64,000 nucleotides of DNA from CALLPQ01 sp964421675 (GTDB taxonomy: Bacteria; Pseudomonadota; Alphaproteobacteria; Caulobacterales; Parvularculaceae): contig CAYQXV010000010.1 in NCBI GenBank assembly GCA_964421675.1, positions 12,888-76,887 on the forward strand. Reading direction: 5' to 3'. Every line of letters starts with the position of its first letter. Position 1 is the stretch's first letter. A program made the translations under genes and the position numbers. Positions 27,800 through 36,571 of this stretch are shown in pieces. The notes beneath the pieces are model-generated. The model had not been told where the DNA came from. It saw nothing but the letters and a program-made list of their open reading frames with translations, and did no database searches.

Positions 27800-30700
27800 C
27801 TAGAACAGAAAATCATCACTGCTCAGATCATTTATTGAAACATTAATAAGGGTGATGGTGTTCGCACCATCAGTGATAACAGCATCGCCATCAGCATTTG
27901 ACGATAGATGCGACCCGGTTAAATCAGCAAAACTGGTAATTGACGTCACGCCTGAAAGATCAATGCGCTCACCAGCTTGACCGAAATTAAAGTCCTGAAC
28001 AATATCCGCGCCAAAATTATTAGCGAACTCAAATGTGTCCGCACCATTACCACCACGAAGGATATCGTTTCCAAATCCTCCATCGATCGTATCATTGCCG
28101 CTTCCACCAACTAGGTCATCAAACCCTGAATTGCCGTCTATGGAATCATTTCCAAGGCTGCCATTAATGGTATCGCCGCCACTTCCACCGAAAATTGTGT
28201 CAAAGCCCGCACCACCATTAATACTGTCACTACCGGACCCACCATCAATTTCATCGCCGCCGCTACCACCATCAATCGTGTCGTTACCCGCGCCCCCTGA
28301 AACCGTATCAAGGTTTGTGTCCGCGAAAATTAAATCATTACCCTCACCGCCCTCGATAAAGTCACGGCCATTTCCGCCCAGTATCTGGTCGGCACCATTG
28401 TCGCCGAAGAGCCGATCATCGCCGCGTTCACCAATGAGCGTATCATTATCCGCACCGCCGGTTATCGTATCGTTGAGAGAACCACCCGTAAGGCTGTCAT
28501 TACCCGATCCGCCATCAATACTGTCATTGCCGACGCCGCCATTGGCCGTGTCATCGCCAGCCCCGCCAATCACCGTATCAAGGCCGCCACTGGCACTGAT
28601 GAAATCATTGCCGTCGCCGCCAACAAGTAAATCAGATCCACTTTGCGCAATGATTATATCATCGCCGCCGCCGCCAAAAACCGTATCAAGGTTTGAGCCG
28701 ACACGAAGCGTATCGTTTCCGGTACCGCCGACCACAGAGTCGGCCCCATTGCGCGAACGAACTAAATCATTCCCAGCACCGCCAATAATTGTATCATCAC
28801 CGCCGCGGCTATCGATAACATCATCGCCATCTTCACCGTTCAGGCCGTTATTACCTTCGCCGCCATCAATCGTGTCATTACCAGCGTTCCCGGCAATAAA
28901 GTCTTCTTCTCTCGTACCGAAAATTTCATCAGCACTTGCCGACCCCAGATCTGTGATCCCTTGTTGGAAGGTTGCAGGTCCACGACCAGATTCTACAGAT
29001 CCAAAAATTGTACTTGCATTATCATTATAATCAAAGACGGCATCGGCTAAAGCATTAGTGTCGCCCAAAAATGCCACGGTGCCGAATGCATTTGCAAAGC
29101 TCTGCACACCGACAGCCTGGAAATCATTAGCCAGCGTGCCACCTTCTTCGCGGAAGATTTCAAATGCTTCTGTTTGCAGAAGAGCAAGCTCAGGGCTACG
29201 CAAAAACTCACGTAGGAAATCACGCAAGTCTGGATCATTTGTTACTGGCGTAATATGAGGACCGCCTTCATATTGTATCAAATCAAAGTCATAGGCCGTA
29301 CGATTTGGGTTCCCAAAAAAGTCGTTCCCATTAATGATCGACAAATGAGCTTGAATGAACCCTCTAAATTCCTCAAGATTGAAGTTTCTCAACCCCTCTA
29401 ATTGGGGATCTGCCCCCGGGAAGAGTGTTCCATCGCGATAATAGTCGATGAGTGTAGTGTTAAAAAGTTCAGCTTCTGAGTTGGTTTCACCATTGGCGAA
29501 CGCTTCGCGCGACAGAGCAATAAGATTAACAAGCGATTCACCGATCAGACTATTTGATGTAACGTTGGCACCAAAATAACCCGTAATACCAACGGAATCG
29601 ATAAGATCATCAAGCCGCACATCTGGAGCATTAAGTTCGAGAAAATATTCTGCCCCGGTGATTGCTTCTAAAAGCACAAAATTATTGACCGTCTGGGAAG
29701 CTAAGACGCCATTAACACGCTCCGCACTAGCGCCGAATACTTCATCAAAAATAGAAAGAATCTCGGTGGACCTATATCCATACCAAGCATTTGTCGGGAA
29801 ATCTCCGAATTGATCGCCGAAATTATCACCCGCTGCTCTTCGCTCCTCAAAGAAATCTAACCCTTGTTGGCGCGCGAAATGAAACTGGTCAAAGCCAGCG
29901 TTCCAAACCTCGTTTGAATATTCAATATAAACATTAAGATCAGGATCAAGATTATCACGCACAAATTCAGCAAACTGACGAACGAAGTCATCTGTCGCAT
30001 TGTGTGGTATGTTAAACCACGCATCTGCGCCAACCTGATTTGCTAGCGCAACCATAACTTCTAACGGTGCACCCGATGGCGTTGCCGATGGCACTGGTGC
30101 ATCTTCAGTCAGAAAAATCACCAATTCTCCAGTATCAGGATCACGCAATGGATTACCCGTGACTGGGTCCAAAAATACCGGTTGACCAAAACCACGCGGA
30201 AGGGTCGAAAGTTCCTCACCGTCAATCAGGTCAGGAAAATTCCCCGCAATAGATGTCTCACGCGCCTGAACGGCGGGAATACCATAAAATGCAAAGTCAG
30301 GTGATGCGAGATCTTCAAAGTCGCGAATATTCGAATTGTTTGTACCCAACCAATCCATAAACCGCAAAACACGGTAATCTTCGATCACTTCGATAAAATC
30401 AGGATTGAAAATAGCCCCTGCTTCATACAGCGGCACATGCTCTTCGCGCACGAGTGCAAAGTCACGAAGGTGATTGCCCTCTTCAATGTCAGTGATCTCA
30501 ATACCTACAGGCAAGCCATCTTGAATGTCGATAACAATCTGGCCCGGCACACTATCATCAACGATTTCACCGCCAAATAAGCGAAACTCCCCTTCTCCTT
30601 CATAGAAGAATACATAGCGCCCGCCTATACCAGCTTCGGCAGGGATGTCGTTGAAAAGCGAAAGCAGTGACGACGCGCCTTCAGGTAAGGTGCTGATATA

Positions 30701-30931
30701 GCCGTTTTCGTCAAGAAAGCCATTTTGAAAAAGCTGAGAAAAATCGAGCCTATTCGTTCCGCCATTTCCGTCAGGCACATCAATACTCCAGGCGCCATCA
30801 GAATTTTGAAAAGCCCCAATTTGATTGAAGACATTGATAAATGGAATGTTAGAAGAGAAGAAGTTAATGTCCGATAATCCAACAGCTAAAGATGGATCAA
30901 CTACACCAACAGAACGTGTTACTTCTTGCAT
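27800..30931 (-). CDS. Large secreted RTX protein with glycoside-hydrolase-like N-terminal region
   Basis: The 1043-residue protein has no N-terminal signal peptide. Residues about 290-640 resemble a clan GH-A-like TIM barrel: YIEYSNEVWN holds a candidate acid/base Glu341 after Asn, and LIQYEGGPH holds a candidate nucleophile Glu555. From about 670 to 985 it has many GGxGxDxxx nonapeptide repeats that bind Ca2+, then a C-terminal block ending in DDFLF, as in type I secretion substrates. Export by an ABC/MFP/TolC system is expected, but none is in the window. The polysaccharide target is unknown. The ribosome site before ATG 30931 is weak. Confidence 0.82.
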   Translation of the reverse strand: MQEVTRSVGVVDPSLAVGLSDINFFSSNIPFINVFNQIGAFQNSDGAWSIDVPDGNGGTNRLDFSQLFQNGFLDENGYISTLPEGASSLLSLFNDIPAEAGIGGRYVFFYEGEGEFRLFGGEIVDDSVPGQIVIDIQDGLPVGIEITDIEEGNHLRDFALVREEHVPLYEAGAIFNPDFIEVIEDYRVLRFMDWLGTNNSNIRDFEDLASPDFAFYGIPAVQARETSIAGNFPDLIDGEELSTLPRGFGQPVFLDPVTGNPLRDPDTGELVIFLTEDAPVPSATPSGAPLEVMVALANQVGADAWFNIPHNATDDFVRQFAEFVRDNLDPDLNVYIEYSNEVWNAGFDQFHFARQQGLDFFEERRAAGDNFGDQFGDFPTNAWYGYRSTEILSIFDEVFGASAERVNGVLASQTVNNFVLLEAITGAEYFLELNAPDVRLDDLIDSVGITGYFGANVTSNSLIGESLVNLIALSREAFANGETNSEAELFNTTLIDYYRDGTLFPGADPQLEGLRNFNLEEFRGFIQAHLSIINGNDFFGNPNRTAYDFDLIQYEGGPHITPVTNDPDLRDFLREFLRSPELALLQTEAFEIFREEGGTLANDFQAVGVQSFANAFGTVAFLGDTNALADAVFDYNDNASTIFGSVESGRGPATFQQGITDLGSASADEIFGTREEDFIAGNAGNDTIDGGEGNNGLNGEDGDDVIDSRGGDDTIIGGAGNDLVRSRNGADSVVGGTGNDTLRVGSNLDTVFGGGGDDIIIAQSGSDLLVGGDGNDFISASGGLDTVIGGAGDDTANGGVGNDSIDGGSGNDSLTGGSLNDTITGGADNDTLIGERGDDRLFGDNGADQILGGNGRDFIEGGEGNDLIFADTNLDTVSGGAGNDTIDGGSGGDEIDGGSGSDSINGGAGFDTIFGGSGGDTINGSLGNDSIDGNSGFDDLVGGSGNDTIDGGFGNDILRGGNGADTFEFANNFGADIVQDFNFGQAGERIDLSGVTSITSFADLTGSHLSSNADGDAVITDGANTITLINVSINDLSSDDFLF

Positions 30932-31349
30932 AATACTTGTACCCTATACGCTTTTTAAACCTGACAGACTTCGCCCTTAAAGTGTATCATGTGTCACGAT
31001 TCACCAAAACTAAACATCAGTACTTTCGAATAATTATACTGAAAAAATCCAACTTCAATGAAAAATGTTGCCCTTTGATCACCCGTGGTTGTGGGCTGGA
31101 CTTGGTAATCATCATGATAAAGTGACGGCAAAAAGGCGATCACTCGTTTGTGATAAAAAAACCTAGGGCGGGCCCATATAGAGATCCCCTCACGGGTACC
31201 CATAATTGTCCTTGCGAATCAGCAAGCGCTTATCGCGGGCTCCACACACACCAACCCGCATGCTCTAAATGTAGACTTGCCAATCATATTTTTTGAAATT
31301 TTCTCGTTTCTGATTAATCGCTCTAATTTGCAATTTGCTGAGATGAGAC

Positions 31350-31385
31350 AAAAAAGAACCGGCTCGCTTTCGCAAACGAGCCGGT
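31350..31385 (-). terminator. Rho-independent terminator downstream of the ribosomal superoperon
   Basis: On the minus strand ACCGGCTCG and CGAGCCGGT form a perfect 9-bp GC-rich stem with a ten-base loop, then TC and a run of six T (31355-31350). It lies about 410 bases past rplQ and is the first canonical terminator after the alpha operon. Confidence 0.85.
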
Positions 31386-31557
31386 CGCCGGATGATAAAT
31401 CATACCGGCTTGGGGGGGAGCCAATTGGTTCAAGCTCCGAAAGGAACAAGAACGGCAAGCTCTAAGGAGTTTGGATACGCAATCAAAAAATGCGTTGATA
31501 CAAATTCTAGGTACAAAACCAGATAAAACATTGATAAATCAATGAATTATAGAAAAC

Positions 31558-31578
31558 TTCTCACTTTAAAAGTGAGAA
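31558..31578. promoter_or_regulatory. Perfect palindrome, operator-like
   Basis: TTCTCACTTT and AAAGTGAGAA are exact complements around one A. The one-base centre makes an RNA hairpin unlikely and favours a binding site for a dimeric regulator. No gene begins nearby; the closest candidates are the RTX gene 627 bases downstream on the minus strand. Confidence 0.4.
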
Positions 31579-31723
31579 CACACCTATGCCTAGAATATTT
31601 AATGATAAAACGCTCTCCCCATGCTTTATTACAAACAATTTAACCTTAAATATCCCCAAAACTCAAGGGAAAGGTTCCGTCTCTCGCATTATTTCATCGC
31701 AACGACCCCTAGAATCAGTTAGC

Positions 31724-31753
31724 CCGCCGGATATTGCTGTACCAGCGGGCTAA
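31724..31753 (-). other. Hairpin about 40 bases past rplQ
   Basis: TTAGCCCGC and GCGGGCTAA pair perfectly around a loop of about 17 bases. No T-run follows on the minus strand. It may protect or process the 3' end of the alpha-operon mRNA ahead of the stronger terminator at 31350-31385. Edges are accurate to a few bases. Confidence 0.45.
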
Positions 31754-31795
31754 AAACTGTTCAAAATGGTCGCTGTTTACCAGTGAAATCCAGCG

Positions 31796-32236
31796 TTATT
31801 CGTCATCGCCGCCATCATGGGCGGACATAACAGGCCCAGAATCAAGGCCTTTTGCCGATTCATCACGGTCAACAAACTCAATAACGGCCATTGGCGCATT
31901 ATCGCCGTGGCGATATCCAGCCTTCATAACGCGAATATAACCGCCATCGCGCCCTGCATAGCGAGGGCCAAGCGTTTCAAACAACTTCTTGGCCATATCC
32001 CGATCGCGAATACGCGAAATGGCAAGGCGTCGAAGATGCAGCGCTTTGCTCTGATCTTTGTCAGCACGCTTAGCAAGCGTAACGAGCTTTTCAACAATCG
32101 GCCGCAACTCTTTTGCCTTTGGCAAAGTTGTGGTTATTTGCTCATGCTTGATTAGCGACACGGCCATATTGGCAAACATCGATTTGCGATGTTCGTGTGT
32201 GCGGTTCAGTTTACGGTGTGCAATGCCGTGGCGCAT
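31796..32236 (-). CDS. rplQ: 50S ribosomal protein L17
   Basis: bL17 lies near the exit-tunnel side of the 50S subunit. The 146-residue protein has the core start MRHGIAHRKLNRTHEHRK and the block LPKAKELRPIVEKLV. A Gly/Asp-rich acidic tail (about 125-146) extends beyond the E. coli length, as is common in alphaproteobacteria. It is the last gene of the alpha operon, 42 bases after rpoA. Confidence 0.97.
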   Translation of the reverse strand: MRHGIAHRKLNRTHEHRKSMFANMAVSLIKHEQITTTLPKAKELRPIVEKLVTLAKRADKDQSKALHLRRLAISRIRDRDMAKKLFETLGPRYAGRDGGYIRVMKAGYRHGDNAPMAVIEFVDRDESAKGLDSGPVMSAHDGGDDE

Positions 32237-32278
32237 GGCCGGGCTCCTTTAAGCGTTTAGTTCGTTCACGAATAAAAT

Positions 32279-33289
32279 TTATTCGTCATATTTTTTAGCA
32301 AGCTCTTCAATATTGTCCGGTGGCCAATCTGGAACTTCCATTCCTAAGTGAAGACCAAGACCGGCAAGAATTTCCTTAATCTCGTTCAGAGATTTACGTC
32401 CGAAATTCGGGGTACGGAGCATCTCACCTTCAGTTTTCTGAATGAGATCGCCAATATAGACAATATTATCATTCTTCAAACAGTTTGCAGAGCGAACAGA
32501 TAGTTCAAGTTCATCAACCTTACGCAGCAAAGAAGGATTGAATGGCAGTTCTTCGCGAACGCCCTCTCCAATATCTTTCTTCGGCTCTTCAAAGTTCACG
32601 AAGATCTGCAATTGATCTTGCATGATCCGCGCAGAATAAGCCGCAGCGTCTTCCGGGGAAATCGACCCATCAGTCTCAATATCCAGGATCAAGCGATCAT
32701 AATCGAGAATTTGGCCCTCACGGGTATTTTCAACGCGGTACGCAACGCGCGTCACCGGGCTATAAAGACTATCAACCGGGATCAGGCCAATCGGCGCATC
32801 ATCAGGGCGATTGCGATCCGCGGGCACATATCCCTTACCCACATTGACAACCAGTTCCATGCGCAAAGAGGCACCTTCATCAAGGTGGCAGATAACATGG
32901 TTTTTATTGAGAATTTCGACAGACGATGTTTCTTCAATATCGCTGGCGGTCACAACACCTGGCGTATCTTTGCGAAGGATGAGCCGGCGCGGCCCTTCAG
33001 CATGCATACGCAAGGCAAGCTGCTTAATATTCAAGACAATGTCGGTGACATCTTCACGAACCCCAGGAATTGAGGAAAATTCGTGCACAACACCATCGAT
33101 CTGAATGGATGTAACGGCCGCACCTTGCAGCGAAGACATCAAAATTCGGCGCATGGAGTTACCCAGCGTCAATCCAAACCCACGTTCTAAGGGCTGCGCA
33201 ACAAGGCTTGCACGGCGCTGAGGGTCAGCACCATGAGTTACTTCCAGCTTGTTGGGTTTGATCAGTTCTTGCCAGTTTTTTTCAAGCAC
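32279..33289 (-). CDS. rpoA: RNA polymerase alpha subunit
   Basis: Alpha dimerises to nucleate RNA polymerase and contacts UP elements and activators through its C-terminal domain. The 336-residue protein has the N-terminal dimerisation domain (NSMRRILMSSLQGAAVTS) and the C-terminal helix-hairpin domain (NFGRKSLNEIKEIL). There is no ATG; GTG at 33289 has GGAG ten bases upstream, while the TTG three codons earlier is too close to it. Position between rpsK and rplQ is canonical. Confidence 0.96.
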   Translation of the reverse strand: MLEKNWQELIKPNKLEVTHGADPQRRASLVAQPLERGFGLTLGNSMRRILMSSLQGAAVTSIQIDGVVHEFSSIPGVREDVTDIVLNIKQLALRMHAEGPRRLILRKDTPGVVTASDIEETSSVEILNKNHVICHLDEGASLRMELVVNVGKGYVPADRNRPDDAPIGLIPVDSLYSPVTRVAYRVENTREGQILDYDRLILDIETDGSISPEDAAAYSARIMQDQLQIFVNFEEPKKDIGEGVREELPFNPSLLRKVDELELSVRSANCLKNDNIVYIGDLIQKTEGEMLRTPNFGRKSLNEIKEILAGLGLHLGMEVPDWPPDNIEELAKKYDE

Positions 33290-33442
33290 GTGTCTCAAGC
33301 TCCGTTGTTATTCGGGTCGCGCCTCGGCTCAACATTTAGAGAGCCTGATTTGCGAAACGCGAAGACACATGAAGGGGTACGCCATGGTGATCTTCGCAGG
33401 GGAAATACTCAGTCCGGCGAACCAATAAAGTTCGCCAAAATT

Positions 33443-33835
33443 TTAAACGCGCCGCCGTTTGCGCGGACGACATCCATTGTGCGGAATAGGCGTAACATCG
33501 CGGATCATTTGCACCGTCAGGCCAGCTGCCTGTAGCGCGCGAAGCGCACTTTCACGCCCGGAGCCAGGGCCCCGTACATCAACATTTACAGATTTCAGAC
33601 CATGTTCCATTGCTTTTTTCGCGGCATCTTCTGCTGCGAGCTGAGCTGCATAAGGGGTCGATTTACGAGATCCCTTAAACCCCATGCCGCCAGCAGATTG
33701 CCAGGCAATTGCGTTGCCCTGCTCATCGGTGATGGTGATCATGGTGTTGTTGAACGAGGCATTGACGTGAACCACACCTGAAGAGATGTTTTTACGTTCG
33801 CGCCGTTTAACGCGTCCTGCCGGTTGTTTTGCCAT
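33443..33835 (-). CDS. rpsK: 30S ribosomal protein S11
   Basis: uS11 shapes the platform of the 30S subunit next to the E-site mRNA. The 130-residue protein contains the conserved VHVNASFNNTMITITD block and ends PHNGCRPRKRRRV, the universal C-terminus. It lies 12 bases after rpsM. A 153-base gap separates it from rpoA; nothing distinctive is seen there. Confidence 0.98.
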   Translation of the reverse strand: MAKQPAGRVKRRERKNISSGVVHVNASFNNTMITITDEQGNAIAWQSAGGMGFKGSRKSTPYAAQLAAEDAAKKAMEHGLKSVNVDVRGPGSGRESALRALQAAGLTVQMIRDVTPIPHNGCRPRKRRRV

Positions 33836-33847
33836 TCCAGGGATTCC

Positions 33848-34216
33848 TTATTTCTTCTTACCGGCGATCGCTCTTGCAGGACCTTTACGCGTGCGCGCAT
33901 TGGTGTGCGTGCGCTGACCGCGGACCGGCAAACCGCGACGATGGCGCAGTCCTCGGTAACAGCCTTGATCCATTAGGCGTTTAATGTTCACCGCGACCTC
34001 GCGGCGCAAATCACCTTCCACGATGTAATCGCGGTCAATGGCTTCGCGAATCCGCAAAACTTCCGCATCGGAAAGATCACTCACACGCCGCTCGACGGGA
34101 ATGCTTGTTGTTTCGCAAATTTCCTTGGCTTTGGTTGGACCAATACCATGGATATAAGTGAGCGCGATGGGCACTCGCTTGTTGCTGGGAATGTTGACAC
34201 CTGCGATCCGGGCCAC
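33848..34216 (-). CDS. rpsM: 30S ribosomal protein S13
   Basis: uS13 forms intersubunit bridges in the 30S head and touches the P-site tRNA. The 122-residue protein reads MARIAGVNIPSNKR from a GTG at 34216 with AGAGGAA upstream; the ATG frame at 34276 would add a non-family leader. A helix-two-turn-helix (THIHGIGPTKAKEI-like) and the Arg-rich C-terminus (RGQRTHTNARTRKGPAR) are present. It starts the alpha operon. Confidence 0.96.
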   Translation of the reverse strand: MARIAGVNIPSNKRVPIALTYIHGIGPTKAKEICETTSIPVERRVSDLSDAEVLRIREAIDRDYIVEGDLRREVAVNIKRLMDQGCYRGLRHRRGLPVRGQRTHTNARTRKGPARAIAGKKK

Positions 34217-34430
34217 TGTTGTTCCTCTTTTCTTCTCGTCTTGGTCGTATTCACCGCCTTTTGGCGGAAAAAACACAAAAAACCTGCCTCAAACTAGCTC
34301 CGCGTTGCCGTCCTGAATAGGAATCAGAAATGCAATGCCAAACCACGAATTCTGGCAGGATGGCGGGTTCTACGCCCATACCACACCTGCCGTCAACTGC
34401 ATTTCCCCGCGTTTGCGCAAGAGAAATGAA

Positions 34431-35090
34431 CTATTTTTGCCCCCGTCCAATCAGCCGATCCATAATCGACACCGGAGCCTCATCCTCCCCCTCATCGGGG
34501 GCAACTTTTACGCCCTCAAGGACCGCATCGATGGCCCCTGCAACCTCGTCAATACTGCCCATACCATCAACCCGAAACAGCTTGCCTTGCTGCTCATAGA
34601 AAGGGATCAACGGCGCTGTTTGCTCGCGATACACCTTCTGACGGTGGCGGAATGTCTCTTCATTATCGTCTTTGCGGGTCTCGCCGCCACTCGCCTTGGT
34701 CTCGGCAATTCGGGCATTGAGGCGATTAACCAGCTCATCCTCATCGACCACCAATTCAACGACCGCATCAAGACTGCGCCCTTCGCGGGCCAGGATACGG
34801 TCCATCATTTCAGCCTGAACGACGGTGCGCACGGCCCCATCAAGAATGAAACCCGGCTTGCAATCGTCTTTGCGAATGCGCGCACTCAGTACGGCTTCAA
34901 TCACGTCATCAGAAACCAGATCGCCGCGATCCATGATTGCCTTAACCTTACGGCCAAGATCGGTTCCAGCGGCAATTTCTGCGCGAAAAATATCACCCGT
35001 CGCTAATTGCGGAATGGAGAATTTCTCTACAAGGCGTTTGGCTTGCGTACCCTTCCCGGCACCGGGAGGTCCTAGCAATATTAAAATCAT
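34431..35090 (-). CDS. adk: Adenylate kinase
   Basis: It interconverts ATP + AMP and 2 ADP. The 219-residue protein has the P-loop GPPGAGKGT (7-15), the AMP-binding block and DGAVRTVVQAE where DGFPR is usual. The LID segment lacks zinc cysteines. The substitution of the family FPR by AVR at the AMP-site region is noteworthy, although the rest looks intact. It overlaps the secY stop by four bases. adk between secY and rpsM is a known alphaproteobacterial order. Confidence 0.95.
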   Translation of the reverse strand: MILILLGPPGAGKGTQAKRLVEKFSIPQLATGDIFRAEIAAGTDLGRKVKAIMDRGDLVSDDVIEAVLSARIRKDDCKPGFILDGAVRTVVQAEMMDRILAREGRSLDAVVELVVDEDELVNRLNARIAETKASGGETRKDDNEETFRHRQKVYREQTAPLIPFYEQQGKLFRVDGMGSIDEVAGAIDAVLEGVKVAPDEGEDEAPVSIMDRLIGRGQK

Positions 35091-36427
35091 CTTCTACGCC
35101 CCCCCTTAAGCTTGGACTTCTTGATCAGGCTTTCATATTGCTGGGCAACCAAATGGCCCTGAATTTGACCCACCGTATCCAGCGTAACCGACACAACAAT
35201 CAACAAGGATGTCCCGCCAATATAGACCGGAATACTAGAATATTGCAGCCGTAGCAATTCTGGCAGAAGGCACACAAAGGCCAAATAGGCAGCCCCAATC
35301 ACCGTTAGGCGCGTTACCACATAATCAAGATAATCGGCCGTCCGCGGGCCCGGTCTGTAGCCCTGAATGAAACCGCCCTGTTTTTTAAGATTGTCTGAGA
35401 CATCTTCAGTATTGAAGACCACAGAGGTGTAAACAAAGGCAAACATGACAATGCCAAGGCCATAAATGGTAATATATCCAAGGGTGCCAGGGCTAAACAT
35501 GATCGCGATCGACTGAAGCCATTCTGGCGAACCTTCGCCGCCTGCAGAGGCAACCGTCACCGGCAAGAGCAGGATTGAGCTGGCAAAAATTGGCGGGATA
35601 ACACCGGAAATATTGAGCTTCAGCGGAAGGTGAGATTTCTCGCCTTGGGTCATTCTGTTGCCAACCTGGCGGCGAGGATATTGCACAAGCAAGCGGCGCT
35701 GTGAGCGCTCAATGAAGACAACAAACGCAATCAATGCGAGCATCAAAATCAACACTGCAAAGACAATTCCGGGCGGCAAACCACCTGCCCGGCCCTGATC
35801 CAACAGGCCAACCGCAGCACGCGGCAATTCCGCGACAATGCCCGCAAAGATAATCAGAGATACGCCATTGCCAATCCCGCGCGAGGTAATCTGCTCGCCC
35901 AACCACAATAAGAACATAACCCCGCCAACGAGCGTTACCGTCGTCGTTAACAAGAACAGCTGATGGTTGATCACCACGACATTATTCGTTTGACCGATCA
36001 GATTGGTTGCAATGAAGAAACCTTGCACCGTGGCGAGCACAACCGTGAGGTAGCGCGTATATTGGTTGATTTGCCGGCGCCCTTGCTCGCCTTCCTTCTT
36101 AACCGCTTCCAGCGAAGGAATAACCGCCGTCATCAACTGCATGATGATCGAAGCGGAGATATAGGGCATGATATTCAAGGCAAAAATCGCCATTCGCTCG
36201 ACCGCACCGCCAGCGAAGATGTTGAGCGTGCCGAGCAGGCCCCCACTTTGGCTTTTGAAATTTTCAGCAAAGGCCGCTGAATCAATGCCCGGTAGCGGGA
36301 TGAAGGTTCCAAAGCGATAAACAATCAGCGCCCCCAGTGCGAACAGGAGACGTTTTTTCAGCTCATCTGCCTTAAGAAAGGAATCGAGCGTGATGTTCGA
36401 CGCAAACTGTTCTGCGGCTGACGTCAT
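35087..36427 (-). CDS. secY: Preprotein translocase subunit SecY
   Basis: SecY is the protein-conducting channel of the inner membrane. The 446-residue protein has ten hydrophobic segments and conserved blocks such as GTFIPLPGID, RGIGNGVSLIIFAGI and IPPIFASS. Length is normal. It follows rplO after a 144-base gap with two small hairpins and is translationally coupled to adk. Confidence 0.98.
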   Translation of the reverse strand: MTSAAEQFASNITLDSFLKADELKKRLLFALGALIVYRFGTFIPLPGIDSAAFAENFKSQSGGLLGTLNIFAGGAVERMAIFALNIMPYISASIIMQLMTAVIPSLEAVKKEGEQGRRQINQYTRYLTVVLATVQGFFIATNLIGQTNNVVVINHQLFLLTTTVTLVGGVMFLLWLGEQITSRGIGNGVSLIIFAGIVAELPRAAVGLLDQGRAGGLPPGIVFAVLILMLALIAFVVFIERSQRRLLVQYPRRQVGNRMTQGEKSHLPLKLNISGVIPPIFASSILLLPVTVASAGGEGSPEWLQSIAIMFSPGTLGYITIYGLGIVMFAFVYTSVVFNTEDVSDNLKKQGGFIQGYRPGPRTADYLDYVVTRLTVIGAAYLAFVCLLPELLRLQYSSIPVYIGGTSLLIVVSVTLDTVGQIQGHLVAQQYESLIKKSKLKGGRRR

Positions 36428-36508
36428 AATGGTATGCCCTACTCAATTTCTGGCCGCTCAATCTACTCTTATTGGCAGTATTGACGAGGCCGAAGCTCGG
36501 TCCCATTG

Positions 36509-36560
36509 AGACCCTGTGTGGGGTCTATGTGGGAACATGCGCAAGCGTTTCAAGCGCATG
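36509..36560 (-). other. Two small hairpins between rplO and secY
   Basis: AGACCC/GGGTCT (36509-36526) and CATGCGC/GCGCATG (36536-36560) each form a perfect short stem in the gap following the extended rplO gene. Neither has a T-run. They may influence mRNA processing between rplO and secY. Confidence 0.35.
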
Positions 36561-36571
36561 CTAGATTTTGC

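Larger units (their letters stand above)
30932..31795. other. 864-base gene-free region with several inverted repeats
   Basis: No credible gene is seen on either strand between the RTX gene and rplQ. It must hold the RTX promoter (minus strand). It contains a strong minus-strand terminator (31350-31385), a perfect 10-bp operator-like palindrome (31558-31578) and a hairpin close to the rplQ end (31724-31753). The remainder is AT-rich. Confidence 0.6.

Noticed and set aside
28050..28900. CRISPR-like regular repeats
   Set aside because: Repeats are 27-base coding periods of RTX nonapeptides with variable sequence, not identical repeats with unique spacers.
28035..29030. 331-residue plus-strand open frame rich in Pro-Pro and Ser
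   Set aside because: It is the antisense shadow of the RTX repeats; the periodicity comes from the GGxGxD codons on the other strand and there is no ribosome site.
34217..34430. rpmJ (L36) expected near secY
   Set aside because: No 37-codon Cys-rich frame was found; alphaproteobacteria normally keep rpmJ elsewhere.
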